Of a DNA stretch of 64,000 bases, positions 16,419 through 25,213 are shown one piece after another. This DNA is from Bermanella sp. WJH001 (GTDB lineage: Bacteria; Pseudomonadota; Gammaproteobacteria; Pseudomonadales; Oceanobacteraceae). The position numbers were made by a program, and so were the translations under genes. Under the pieces are notes generated by a model. That model ran no database searches, was not told the origin of the DNA, and saw only the letters and a program-made list of their open reading frames with translations. Numbering within the stretch: position 1 is the stretch's first letter; each line of letters begins with the position of its first letter. The stretch is taken from contig NZ_JASJOO010000002.1 of NCBI RefSeq assembly GCF_030070105.1, forward strand, positions 930,001 to 994,000, given 5' to 3'.

Positions 16419-18349
16419 TGGAAATCAGAAGTCCACTTATACACCTTGCACTGCTTGAGTCATTAAAGGCAAACGAAATATCTGATGAGATAGACCTGTT
16501 TTTGCCATTCATTGCTGTTACTTTATCTGAACTTCCAGGTGAAGAAGTCACCCCCGCTATTTTACAGGAAAAGTTTACACAGTCTTTTGGTATTACACCG
16601 CCAATTTCTGCAATACAAGTTTTCATGACCAGGGCAAAAAAAAGGAAGTTACTTCACAGAGAAAACCACGTCTTCATCCCTAATAGCAGTCAAGTAGACA
16701 AATGGAAAAATGGATATCATGAGAAAAAGGATGATATTGAAACATCTCTTGAAATATTGAGAAATGACTTCAAAGAATTTGCAAGTGACCATTTCGGAAA
16801 ATCAATAACAGACAATGAGTGTGATATTCTAATAACAGAGTTTATTGATAAGAACATATCATCCGTTACCACTCACAACAGGTTTGAGAAAGGCCAGCTC
16901 AAATCAAAGATTAAAAATACCGATCATGTTACAGCATCGTTTATAAGTCATATACATAAAACCAAATCATCGACACTGGATCACTTTTCAAGAATTGTCA
17001 AAGGCATGGTTTTAGCCAATTATCTCTGTCTTGCAGATAAAATTGGCAGCAAAAAACAATTCAAGTCAATTACTGCTTACATTGATACGCCAATTATTAT
17101 TGGAATGCTCGGATTTAGTGGCAGCCAAAGAAAGAAATCCATTAATGAGTTTATTTCTCTTTTAAAGAAAGTCGGAATCGAATTACGTCTATTTGATAAA
17201 TCTCTTGATGAAGCTGAAATGCTTCTTGGTGCTTGGAGAGATGACTTAAAAAGAAAAAACTATAAAAAGTTCAACTCTAAAACACTGGAGTTACTTCTAT
17301 CACAAGGATACGACGCCGAGCGATTAGATACCGAAATAAAACTTCTTAAATCTAGGCTTGAGAAGGAAGGGATAACATTGATTTCTGGATTCAAAACCAA
17401 TCCACGGTACCAATGTGATGAAAAGGGATTAGAATCAGCAATATCTACCAACTTTAAAGATAGCAAGAATCTTGAGCATGACACTATTTGCATCTCTAGA
17501 ATCTACAACCTTAGAGAAGGTAAACTCATAAGTGATCTCAATCAAAAAATGGCTATTTTTGTTACACCAAATACAGGCCTAGTCAATCATGCAAATGAGT
17601 ATTTCAAAAATGAAATACCGACAAAGAAATATATTCCTTTGGTTGTATCTGAACAATGGATGACAGCTATATTCTGGCTCAAGGGCCCAGAAATATTCAA
17701 TACACTACCAATGGATCAGATTATTGCTTCGGCGTATGGCCTCCTATACACAGACGATAGATTCTGGAACTCATTCATTGATAAATTGCAACTACTTGAA
17801 AGCAAGGGGCAAATTACTGAAGACGATCTTACAGTTGTTCGATGGGATTCGGATTTACTAGGTTTGATACATGATGTCTCTGTTGATGTTGGTGAGGATT
17901 TCACAGAGAAAGACGTATTTGAAATAGTGGAAAAGATAAAAAATAAGCATACCCATGAGAAAGATGCAGAGATTACTCAAATAAAAGATGAAAAAGATTC
18001 TGAAATTAAAGGGCTAGAAAGTGAAATTGCCTCAAAAGACAAGCAGATTACCAACACCCAAATAAAGATGCGGAAAATTTCTAATAGTATCGGGATAACT
18101 GCATCTTTGTTGTTCTGCTTATTATTAATATCATGTGTCTTTTGGACTGCATACACTAACCTACCTATTGATTTGGTCAACTATTCGATCGTTCAGACGT
18201 ATAAGAAAAGTGTCTTAACAATCTCCGCATTATTCATCACGAGCGTTTTCAGCTTTATGGGGACTATGTTTGGCTGGAATGTAATCTCAGTTTACAAGTG
18301 GATAAAAAACAAAGTTTCCGCAATCGTATACGAGTTACTTATAGGCTAA
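16418..18349 (+). CDS. PIN-like nuclease domain protein with coiled coil and two membrane helices
   Basis: The 643-residue protein is inserted between hsdS and hsdR and translationally coupled to hsdS. The N-terminal ~180 residues are unrecognised and possibly include a winged-helix-like part. A PIN-like fold is suggested by AYIDTPIIIGMLG (D223), acidic residues E265/E267 in SLDEAEMLL, NLEHDTICI (D355) and AIFVTPNTGLV (379-389). The first, second and third acidic positions fit PIN nucleases, but the usual final Asp is less clear. A charged coiled coil (about 510-550) leads to two C-terminal membrane helices (about 555-580 and 597-620). The gene is much more AT-rich than hsdM or hsdR, so it joined the operon separately. 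A membrane-tethered RNase acting as an extra defence effector is the best guess. Confidence 0.6.
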   Translation: MEIRSPLIHLALLESLKANEISDEIDLFLPFIAVTLSELPGEEVTPAILQEKFTQSFGITPPISAIQVFMTRAKKRKLLHRENHVFIPNSSQVDKWKNGYHEKKDDIETSLEILRNDFKEFASDHFGKSITDNECDILITEFIDKNISSVTTHNRFEKGQLKSKIKNTDHVTASFISHIHKTKSSTLDHFSRIVKGMVLANYLCLADKIGSKKQFKSITAYIDTPIIIGMLGFSGSQRKKSINEFISLLKKVGIELRLFDKSLDEAEMLLGAWRDDLKRKNYKKFNSKTLELLLSQGYDAERLDTEIKLLKSRLEKEGITLISGFKTNPRYQCDEKGLESAISTNFKDSKNLEHDTICISRIYNLREGKLISDLNQKMAIFVTPNTGLVNHANEYFKNEIPTKKYIPLVVSEQWMTAIFWLKGPEIFNTLPMDQIIASAYGLLYTDDRFWNSFIDKLQLLESKGQITEDDLTVVRWDSDLLGLIHDVSVDVGEDFTEKDVFEIVEKIKNKHTHEKDAEITQIKDEKDSEIKGLESEIASKDKQITNTQIKMRKISNSIGITASLLFCLLLISCVFWTAYTNLPIDLVNYSIVQTYKKSVLTISALFITSVFSFMGTMFGWNVISVYKWIKNKVSAIVYELLIG

Positions 18350-18394
18350 TTAATATTCGCACCTCGGATATCAGGGGTTGAAGAGAGATAACGA

Positions 18395-21300
18395 ATGACA
18401 CAATACACACCCAAATTTCAGGAAGAATACAGTGCCAAGTTACCGGCGCTGACGTTGTTGACCAACCTCGGGTGGTCGTTCCTCTCTCCTGAACTCGCGT
18501 TAGCTGCCCGTGGTGGTAAAGCCGATGAAGTGGTTTTACGCCAGGTGCTACGCAGCGAACTTAAGAAGCGCACGTTTAACTTTGCTGGGAAGAGCTACCC
18601 GCTGTCTGAAAAGGCTATCGACAACCTGATCGCAGAGGTGTGCAGCCCTGCACTTAATGAAGGCTTGTTAACGGCTAACGAACGCCTGTACAACCACCTG
18701 CTGTATGGCATCTCCGTCACTGAGTTTGTGGATGGTAAAAAGGCCAGCCCGACCGTTGCGCTAATTGATTGGCAGAACCCCGCCAATAACAGCTTTGTAT
18801 TTACCGAAGAGTTTACCGTTACCCGCTCTGGTGGAGTCGAAAGCCGCAGACCCGACATTGTCTGCTTTGTTAACGGTATTCCTCTGGTTGTGATTGAGGC
18901 CAAGCGCCCCGATGGCAATGCCAAAAAAGGCCCCACCATTGACGAAGGCATTTCGCAAAGCCTGCGTAACCAGCGACATGACGAAATCCCGTTACTGTTC
19001 GCCTATAGCCAAATGTTGTTATCCATAAACGGCAACGAAGGTCGCTATGGTACCTGTGGCACACCCGCTAAGTTTTGGGCCGCCTGGCGTGAAGAAGACA
19101 TCTCCGATGCCGAGATGTACGCTATCAAAAACAAAACGCTCAAAGACGAACAGCTGACGAACTTGTTCAACCATCGCCCGGCAAAAGACCTGGATTGGTA
19201 CCAGAGCCTGACCGCTGCCGGAGAGCTTGCAGTGACTGGTCAGGATCAATTACTGATCAGCTTGTTAAGCCCTGCCCGGTTGCTTGAGATGACCCGTTAC
19301 TTCACCTTATTCGATAAAAAGGCTGGCAAAATTGTTGCCCGTTATCAGCAGGTATTTGGTATCAAGCGGTTGATTGAACGTATCAATACCCGTAGCGTCA
19401 CCGGGGGGCGTGAAGGCGGTGTGATTTGGCACACCACGGGGTCGGGCAAGTCATTCACTATGGTGTTTTTAAGTAAGGCGCTGATCCTCCACGAAAGCCT
19501 GAAGCAATGCCGTATTGTGGTGGTTACTGACCGGGTAGATCTGGAAACCCAGTTGAGCAAAACCTTTGCCTCGGGCGGTGAACTGGCCGGTAAAAAAGAC
19601 AAAGAAGCAGCCATGGCGACCTCTGGTAAACGCCTAGCTGAACAGATTGGCAAGGGCACTGAGCGGATCATCTTCTCACTGATCCAGAAGTTTAATACCG
19701 CTACCAAAATGCCAGAGTGTGTAAACCACAGCTCTGACATAATTGTGCTGATTGATGAAGGCCACCGCAGCCAGGGTGGTGAAAACCATATTCGTATGAA
19801 GCAGGCGCTGCCTAATGCTGCCTTTGTCGCCTTCACCGGCACGCCACTGTTAAAAGACGACAAGACCACCAATAAGTTTGGCCCCATTGTGCATGCTTAC
19901 ACCATGCAACGCGCGGTGGAAGACCAAACTGTTACACCGCTGCTATACGAAGAACGTATTCCAGATTTGGATGTGAATGAACGTGCCATCGACAGTTGGT
20001 TTGAGCGGATTACCGAAGGCCTTTCCGATGACCAGAAGGCCGACTTAAAACGCAAGTTTGCCAAGAAGGGCCAGGTATACGGTGCGGATGACCGCATTCG
20101 TTTGATTGCCCTAGATATTGCCAACCATTTCGTAAAGAACATCGACGAAGGTTTGAAAGGCCAGTTAGCCTGCGACAGTAAGGCCTCTGCGATCAAGTAC
20201 AAAAAGTATCTGGACGAAGCAGGCTTGTTTGAATCTGCCGTGGTGATGAGCCCACCCGATAGTCGTGAAGGTAACACTGCTGTGGATGAGGCCACCACAC
20301 CCGAAGTGACCCAGTGGTGGAAAGACAATGTGGGCAGCCAAGATGAACAGGCTTACACCAAACACTTGATCGAACGCTTCGACAAAGATGATTCACTGAA
20401 GATACTCATCGTGGTTGATAAGCTGCTCACCGGCTTTGATGAGCCGAAAAACGCTGTGCTCTATATCGACAAACCCCTGAAAGAGCACAACCTGATTCAG
20501 GCGATTGCACGGGTAAACCGGCTACACCCGAAGAAGAAGTTTGGCTTGCTCATCGACTATCGCGGCATTCTGGCGGAACTTGATACCACTATTCAGAAAT
20601 ACCAGGATCTTGCTTCCCGTACTCAGGGCGGTTACGACATTAATGATATTGCTGGCCTCTACAACCAGATGAGTACCGAGTACAAGCGCCTGCCACAACT
20701 CTATAAGCAATTGTGGGCCATATTCGATGGTGTGAAAAACAAGAACGACATCGAGCAATTGCGCCAGGTACTGGTTCCCAAGATTGAAGAGCGTGGCGGA
20801 GAGCCCTCAGCGGGTATTGCTGGAGAGCTGGTTGACGTCCATCTAAAGGTGAGAGAGGACTTCTACGAAGCCCTAACAGCCTTCGCCAGCTGCTTGAAGG
20901 TAGCACTACAATCGGCCACCTTCTTTGAAGACAAGAGCTTTAGCGACCAGGATCGTCGTCACTACAAAGAGACGATGAAGCAATTCTCCAGCCTGCGCCA
21001 ACTTGTGCAGCAAGATTCCGGTGAGAAGATTGACTACGACGAATACGCCGAACAAGTGAAAAAGCTGCTGGATAAGCATGTGGTGGGTGTCGAGGTTAAA
21101 GAACCCAGTGGCGTGTATGAAGTTGGCAAGATGGGTCAAAAGCAACAGCCGGAAGACTGGAGCGAAGATAAAACCCGCAACGAAACCGACATCATCAAAA
21201 CCCGCGTAACCCGAATGATTGAACAAGAGCTACGGGATGACCCTTACGCTCAGGAAGCGTTCTCCAAGCTGCTACGCCAAGCCATTGAGGAAGCTGAAAA

Positions 21301-21700
21301 ACTATTCGACCACCCACTGAAGCAGTACATGCTGTTCCGTGAATTCGAAGAGCAAGTGCAGGACAGGCGCCTGAACGACATACCCGATGCGTTTGCCGGT
21401 AATCGCCATGCGCAGGCCTATTTCGGTGTATTCAAAAAGGTATTGCCGGAAGCATTGGCTGTGCTCGACCAGCAAGTTCAGGATAAGTGGGTAAAAGTCG
21501 CCTTTGAAATTGACCAGGCGGTAGAAACCTCTGTCGCGGAAAACTCCATCAACCCACAGAACATCGAAGCCGACATTCGCAAAAAACTACTACCGCGCAT
21601 GTTCCAAGAATGCAAAACCATTGGTGGCGGTATGGATCAGGCCAAGAAGATTGTTGAGATGATTGTTCAGATCACTCGGGTCGGGTTGAACGGTGCTTGA
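18395..21700 (+). CDS. hsdR: type I restriction endonuclease subunit (element-borne)
   Basis: This 1101-residue motor and nuclease subunit has a PD-(D/E)xK nuclease domain with VVIEAKRP (about 167-174), Walker A GSGKSFT (about 352-358), Walker B/box II LIDEGH, motif III FTGTPL, and later helicase motifs including DKLLTGFD and QAIARVNR. After HsdM-HsdS recognises an unmethylated target, it translocates DNA and cuts at a distance. The C-terminal helical region contacts the methylase core. The gene starts 45 bp after the PIN-like gene, and its stop touches the next gene. Confidence 0.95.
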   Translation: MTQYTPKFQEEYSAKLPALTLLTNLGWSFLSPELALAARGGKADEVVLRQVLRSELKKRTFNFAGKSYPLSEKAIDNLIAEVCSPALNEGLLTANERLYNHLLYGISVTEFVDGKKASPTVALIDWQNPANNSFVFTEEFTVTRSGGVESRRPDIVCFVNGIPLVVIEAKRPDGNAKKGPTIDEGISQSLRNQRHDEIPLLFAYSQMLLSINGNEGRYGTCGTPAKFWAAWREEDISDAEMYAIKNKTLKDEQLTNLFNHRPAKDLDWYQSLTAAGELAVTGQDQLLISLLSPARLLEMTRYFTLFDKKAGKIVARYQQVFGIKRLIERINTRSVTGGREGGVIWHTTGSGKSFTMVFLSKALILHESLKQCRIVVVTDRVDLETQLSKTFASGGELAGKKDKEAAMATSGKRLAEQIGKGTERIIFSLIQKFNTATKMPECVNHSSDIIVLIDEGHRSQGGENHIRMKQALPNAAFVAFTGTPLLKDDKTTNKFGPIVHAYTMQRAVEDQTVTPLLYEERIPDLDVNERAIDSWFERITEGLSDDQKADLKRKFAKKGQVYGADDRIRLIALDIANHFVKNIDEGLKGQLACDSKASAIKYKKYLDEAGLFESAVVMSPPDSREGNTAVDEATTPEVTQWWKDNVGSQDEQAYTKHLIERFDKDDSLKILIVVDKLLTGFDEPKNAVLYIDKPLKEHNLIQAIARVNRLHPKKKFGLLIDYRGILAELDTTIQKYQDLASRTQGGYDINDIAGLYNQMSTEYKRLPQLYKQLWAIFDGVKNKNDIEQLRQVLVPKIEERGGEPSAGIAGELVDVHLKVREDFYEALTAFASCLKVALQSATFFEDKSFSDQDRRHYKETMKQFSSLRQLVQQDSGEKIDYDEYAEQVKKLLDKHVVGVEVKEPSGVYEVGKMGQKQQPEDWSEDKTRNETDIIKTRVTRMIEQELRDDPYAQEAFSKLLRQAIEEAEKLFDHPLKQYMLFREFEEQVQDRRLNDIPDAFAGNRHAQAYFGVFKKVLPEALAVLDQQVQDKWVKVAFEIDQAVETSVAENSINPQNIEADIRKKLLPRMFQECKTIGGGMDQAKKIVEMIVQITRVGLNGA

Positions 21701-21714
21701 ACAGGTATAACCAG

Positions 21715-22479
21715 ATGAACGTACCTATTAAACCTCAAAGCCAGACCATGAGCTTCCGCTACGGCGATGAGCAGATTACGTTTGAGCGAGTTAAGCGCCC
21801 GCAAGCCACAGGCAAGGTATCAATCAAGGTTCATCCCGATTGTCGGGTAATCGCATCGGCTCCTGAGGGGGCTAAGAGCGAAGCCGTGTTATCTGCTGTT
21901 AAAAAGCGTGGGCGCTGGATATACGAGCAGCTTAGGGATTTCCGCAAGCAGCTTGAATTCATAACCCCTCGTCAATACATCAGCGGTGAGAGCCATTACT
22001 ACCTCGGGAAACAGTACCTACTGAAAGTGATTGAAGCGCCTGAGCAGGTTCAAGGCGTGAAACTACTACGCGGTAAGTTAGAAGTTTCGGTAAGAACAAA
22101 GTCCGCTGAAAAGGTGAAAGTGCTACTAACAGACTGGTACAAAGCGCGGGCCAAGGAAACCTTCGCCAAGCGCCTCGATGTCATGCTGGAGCAAGCCCTT
22201 TGGGTAGAAGAACGACCACCTCTGCGCATACTGACAATGCAAACCCAATGGGGCAGCTGTTCACCCAATGGCAGAATCACTCTGAACCCTCACCTGGTTA
22301 AAGCGTCTCGTGAATGCATTGATTACGTGATTTTACACGAGCTTTGCCACATAGCTGAACATAACCACAGCGAGCGGTTCTATCGGTTAATGGGTCAGGT
22401 AATGCCAAAGTGGGAAAAGACGAAAGAGCGGCTGGATGGGATGGCAAATGCGATATTTTCAGGAATTACAACAAGGTAA
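21715..22479 (+). CDS. YgjP-type (DUF45) zinc metallopeptidase
   Basis: A protein of about 254 residues with the zinc-binding motif HELCH (in YVILHELCHIAEH) and a third-ligand segment NHSERFYRLM. These are typical of the YgjP/WSS-like peptidase family that is very often encoded next to type I hsdR. The ATG at 21715 is preferred; a TTG at 21697 overlapping the hsdR stop would add six residues. Its role in restriction is not established. Controlled proteolysis of HsdR or stress-related protein turnover is inference. Confidence 0.85.
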   Translation: MNVPIKPQSQTMSFRYGDEQITFERVKRPQATGKVSIKVHPDCRVIASAPEGAKSEAVLSAVKKRGRWIYEQLRDFRKQLEFITPRQYISGESHYYLGKQYLLKVIEAPEQVQGVKLLRGKLEVSVRTKSAEKVKVLLTDWYKARAKETFAKRLDVMLEQALWVEERPPLRILTMQTQWGSCSPNGRITLNPHLVKASRECIDYVILHELCHIAEHNHSERFYRLMGQVMPKWEKTKERLDGMANAIFSGITTR

Positions 22480-22488
22480 CGTTAGAGC

Positions 22489-24351
22489 ATGGTAGACAAG
22501 ATCGTAGAAGTTGACATTCACTCAATTAGAGACTCACTTCCCGAAGCTGAGAAGACCTTAGTTCGTCTATCAAAAAACTTTGATTTGCCCCTCCATGCAC
22601 TCTCGTGGAAAGAGTTTGAATACCTTTGTCTCGACCTATTCGAGAGTGAGATTTGTCATGATGGTAAAACGCGAGCATTTAGATATGGAAAAGACGGGCA
22701 AGCTCAAAGCGGCTTTGATTTAATAAGTTTTTCCCCATCCGATAAGAGATACGCAGTTGCTGAATGTAAGCGTAGAGCTTCAATTTCATCAGGTGATATC
22801 ACAGACTGGGTTAATAAGTTCCTCTCCGGCGACTACAAAAATAAAACAAAGAAGTTCATCCTAATAGTTTCCAATGATATAGAGGATACGAAAGTTATAG
22901 AGTCATGGCATAAGTCAGTTTCAAAACTATCCCAAAATAAAATTGATGCTGAATTGTGGGATCGAAGGGTATTGCTAAAAAAACTAAGATCCAACCACAC
23001 TACTGTTGAAACATTTTATGGTCAAGATGTTAGAGACAGTTTCTGTCTAGACTTATTTAGCTCTAGTAAGGAACGGCACTTCAAAAAAAGATCAATATCA
23101 AGATTTGAAAATCATCTGATTTTGAGTAATTTAAAAGTCCAAGTAGATATGTTTCTACCTAGTACTAAAAGCTCCAGACTATCTTATGCAATCAATTTTT
23201 CGAGAGCTGATATTAATGGCGTATCAGTGAGTGGTGACGGTGAGTTTTTAGTTTCTCTGATGCAGCACAGAAAGCACTGCAATCACATCGAAGATACTCC
23301 ATATTTTTATTTAATCGAAGAAACTGGTCGCTATGTATTTATTCACCCTACGACGCGACTCTGCCTAACGAAAGAAGAAATGGATCACTTAGACTGGGCG
23401 ATTCTCGAAGGCTGGAACGAATATATAGATTCCGCTAAAAATCTAGATAAAGTTTGGCGATGTATTAGGTTCAATAAACAAAACAAAGATCAATTTGAAA
23501 TTGTTCTGTTCGAAATGGATAGATGGTTTTGGAAAATGATGGTGAAATATGCCAATACACATGATTATGAAAATGGGGATGGCAATGATTACATATTTAA
23601 TGCCTCAGGCTATATACAGGTTTACTTGCCAAGTAATAGGCAACATTTAAAATCCGGTTACCACTTGGCTCTACGTGCTGTTCGCAGTTCTACTATCGAT
23701 TCCGATACCGTAAAAGTCACCTGGTCTCCTTCCTCTGAAAGCAATAGTACCTACGGTAAAGATGGATATTGGGATGCTGAGTATACCTTCCAATGGCTTT
23801 CATCAGATGTAATTCCGAAGGCTTATAGTTTTTCAATTAACGAGCATGAAAATAGCCTAAAAAGAGGCTTTCTGAATAAGATTAACCCCTTCGCTGAAAA
23901 GATAAAATACAAGAGTGTTGATGAGTTCATAAAGAGCAAGGCTAAATATGACTATCAAGTTCAAAATCCGAAAGATCAAGATGAGTTGATACAATATGTA
24001 TCCCTACTTCAAAATTATTTTCATTCCAGAAAGAATAAATCTTCGTTGGAAAAGGATTTAAAGAAATGCACAGTAGATGTATTAATCAGACTACTTCAAG
24101 ACTGGCCAAGGTTTTCTAGTAGCTATATAAAAGGAAATCTTGGATTAAAATCCAAAAACATCTACGAAGAAATTACAAATCCAGATTTTCACTATGAAAG
24201 CATCTCATTGGATCTATTACTTCGATCTGTTTTAAGCATATGCGAAAGTGACCTACAGTTATCAAAGTTCAGTATTGATGATGTAAGCATCTTGCTTAAG
24301 CCAGTATGGGATAGATATGAAGAAGAGCTTATCTGCCAAACTTATTGCTAA
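22489..24351 (+). CDS. Mrr-like PD-(D/E)xK nuclease fused to an unknown C-terminal region
   Basis: The 620-residue protein has an N-terminal restriction-endonuclease-like domain: WKEFEYLCLDLF at 40-51, GFDLISF at 75-81 with D77, and AVAECKRR at 89-96 with E92 and K94. Together these form the D...ExK active site of the Mrr/REase_cat type. The following ~450 residues contain aromatic-rich stretches (DRWFWKMM, GKDGYWDAEYTFQW) that I do not recognise. The gene follows the metallopeptidase by nine bases and has an AT-rich composition unlike hsdR. It could be a second, possibly modification-dependent nuclease riding with the RM cluster. Its last four bases overlap the convergent xre gene. Confidence 0.65.
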   Translation: MVDKIVEVDIHSIRDSLPEAEKTLVRLSKNFDLPLHALSWKEFEYLCLDLFESEICHDGKTRAFRYGKDGQAQSGFDLISFSPSDKRYAVAECKRRASISSGDITDWVNKFLSGDYKNKTKKFILIVSNDIEDTKVIESWHKSVSKLSQNKIDAELWDRRVLLKKLRSNHTTVETFYGQDVRDSFCLDLFSSSKERHFKKRSISRFENHLILSNLKVQVDMFLPSTKSSRLSYAINFSRADINGVSVSGDGEFLVSLMQHRKHCNHIEDTPYFYLIEETGRYVFIHPTTRLCLTKEEMDHLDWAILEGWNEYIDSAKNLDKVWRCIRFNKQNKDQFEIVLFEMDRWFWKMMVKYANTHDYENGDGNDYIFNASGYIQVYLPSNRQHLKSGYHLALRAVRSSTIDSDTVKVTWSPSSESNSTYGKDGYWDAEYTFQWLSSDVIPKAYSFSINEHENSLKRGFLNKINPFAEKIKYKSVDEFIKSKAKYDYQVQNPKDQDELIQYVSLLQNYFHSRKNKSSLEKDLKKCTVDVLIRLLQDWPRFSSSYIKGNLGLKSKNIYEEITNPDFHYESISLDLLLRSVLSICESDLQLSKFSIDDVSILLKPVWDRYEEELICQTYC

Positions 24352-24560
24352 TCACAAATAAGATTATGTGGCGATGTTTCCAATGCTTTAGCAATCTGGA
24401 AAATCTTGGTTAGTGTAATATTTTGATCACCGCGTTCAATATGCCCCATATAACTCCGGTCTATCCCTGCTAGATCGGCCAAGGCTTCCTGCGATAGCCC
24501 CTTCTCTTTTCTTATCTGGCGAACTCGTTCCCCAAATGCGACTAAACGTGGATCTTTCAT
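24348..24560 (-). CDS. Xre-family transcriptional regulator (RM controller-like)
   Basis: A protein of about 70 residues made almost entirely of an HTH_3 domain (FGERVRQIRKEKGLSQEAL then LAGIDRSYMGHIERG). Its size and shape match C-proteins that time RM expression. ATG at 24560 is preferred over a TTG 15 bases upstream. It reads into the nuclease gene, overlapping it tail to tail by four bases, and is divergent from the small gene at 24684. The operator-like array at 24588-24612 lies in front of it, suggesting autoregulation. Confidence 0.85.
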   Translation of the reverse strand: MKDPRLVAFGERVRQIRKEKGLSQEALADLAGIDRSYMGHIERGDQNITLTKIFQIAKALETSPHNLICD

Positions 24561-24587
24561 GTTTGCTCTGTTCAAAAGACAGAACTA

Positions 24588-24612
24588 TCACCAAGTGGTG
24601 AATATATCACCA
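24588..24612. promoter_or_regulatory. operator with three alternating half-sites (Xre target)
   Basis: The sequence holds TCACCA-AG-TGGTGA-ATATA-TCACCA: two overlapping perfect dyads sharing the middle half-site, with spacers of two and five bases. It sits 28 bp upstream of the xre ATG, in the divergent region shared with the gene at 24684. This geometry fits cooperative binding of a dimeric HTH_3 controller and graded autoregulation. Confidence 0.7.
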
Positions 24613-24683
24613 CGGGATATATCGCTCATTTCCCAGATTTTTGCGGTACGCTTAACCAATCATAAGAAAAATGGGATGAGCGT

Positions 24684-25139
24684 ATGTGGAGCAACAAGCA
24701 ACAAAATCAACTGGAAAGAATACTGAATCGTCCAGGACTTAGATTCAGAAAAGTCAGTAAATACAAGTATCTAATCAGTTACGAAGACCGAAAATGGTAC
24801 TTATGGCCTCGGTCTGGGCGATATCAGAAGATCTCATCAAACGGTGCAGTATCAGAAATCTTCATGGGTGAACTATCAGATTTCTATCACCGATACCTAA
24901 CTGAGGAACTTGATTTACCAGAAAACTTTGGCAAGACCTGGTCTAAAGATGATGAAGAGGTGCTGTATGACATGATTGAACTGGCCTACACATGCAGGCA
25001 AATGGCCGAAGAGCTAAAACGCCACCCTGCCAGTATCGCAACTCGACTGGCTAAGTATCTGGATGATGAGAGCCTTCAAAACCGGCTTAATGAAGAAACG
25101 TATGACGTGCCTGTAAAGGAACTCATTGATTGGGGCTAA
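24684..25139 (+). CDS. small HTH-containing protein at the right end of the element
   Basis: The 151-residue protein is of unknown family. The N-terminal half is rich in aromatic and basic residues (KVSKYKYLISYEDRKWYLWPRSGRY). The C-terminal half (about 98-135: WSKDDEEVLYDMIELA, then MAEELKRHPASIATRLAKY) has the pattern of a SANT/sigma-like helix-turn-helix found in small regulatory proteins. It is the last gene before the right terminal repeat, and its stop overlaps the run-on frame of the broken hsdM on the other strand. A role in regulation or recombination at the right end is plausible but unproven. Confidence 0.55.
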   Translation: MWSNKQQNQLERILNRPGLRFRKVSKYKYLISYEDRKWYLWPRSGRYQKISSNGAVSEIFMGELSDFYHRYLTEELDLPENFGKTWSKDDEEVLYDMIELAYTCRQMAEELKRHPASIATRLAKYLDDESLQNRLNEETYDVPVKELIDWG

Positions 25140-25198
25140 GCCGCCAAGCTTGTAACACTAATTTGGAAACTACCAAGGTGGCATTTGTTCGCACATGA

Positions 25199-25213
25199 TG
25201 AAGATGACATTGT
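25199..25213 (-). repeat. right terminal inverted repeat of the element
   Basis: TGAAGATGACATTGT, the complement of ACAATGTCATCTTCA, matching the left end at 5509-5523 in 14 of 15 positions. The hsdM codons ending in G-E-F-Y stop at 25214, directly next to it. A GTAACACT copy (25152-25159) lies just inside. Confidence 0.8.

Larger units (their letters stand above)
5509..25213. mobile_element. ~19.7 kb tyrosine-recombinase integrative element (Tn554/SE-like) carrying a type I RM cluster
   Basis: The limits come from three observations. First, hsdM is interrupted at the codons for F-Y-T, with matching halves on either side. Second, the ends carry inverted repeats, ACAATGCCATCTTCA at 5509-5523 and its complement TGAAGATGACATTGT at 25199-25213, one mismatch in 15. 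Third, a four-gene recombinase operon sits at the left end, reading toward that end. Four T residues between the left repeat and the resumed hsdM codon are not accounted for by the joined gene and resemble a coupling sequence. The operon order (integrase, large integrase-like protein, integrase, small protein) matches what is described for SEs and resembles Tn554 tnpABC. The assignment to SEs is from gene order, not from sequence comparison. Confidence 0.85.

Noticed and set aside
18595-21226. Several antisense frames inside the element-borne hsdR
   Set aside because: They follow from the GC-rich codon usage of hsdR, have no ribosome sites, and resemble no family.
25136-25213. C-terminal extension of the N-terminal HsdM fragment (TMSSSSCANK...) as a native domain
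   Set aside because: It is encoded by the element's right end, starting at the terminal repeat; the native continuation lies at 5504.
5509-25213. Interpretation as a prophage
   Set aside because: No structural, replication or lysis genes are present; the content is recombinases plus defence genes.
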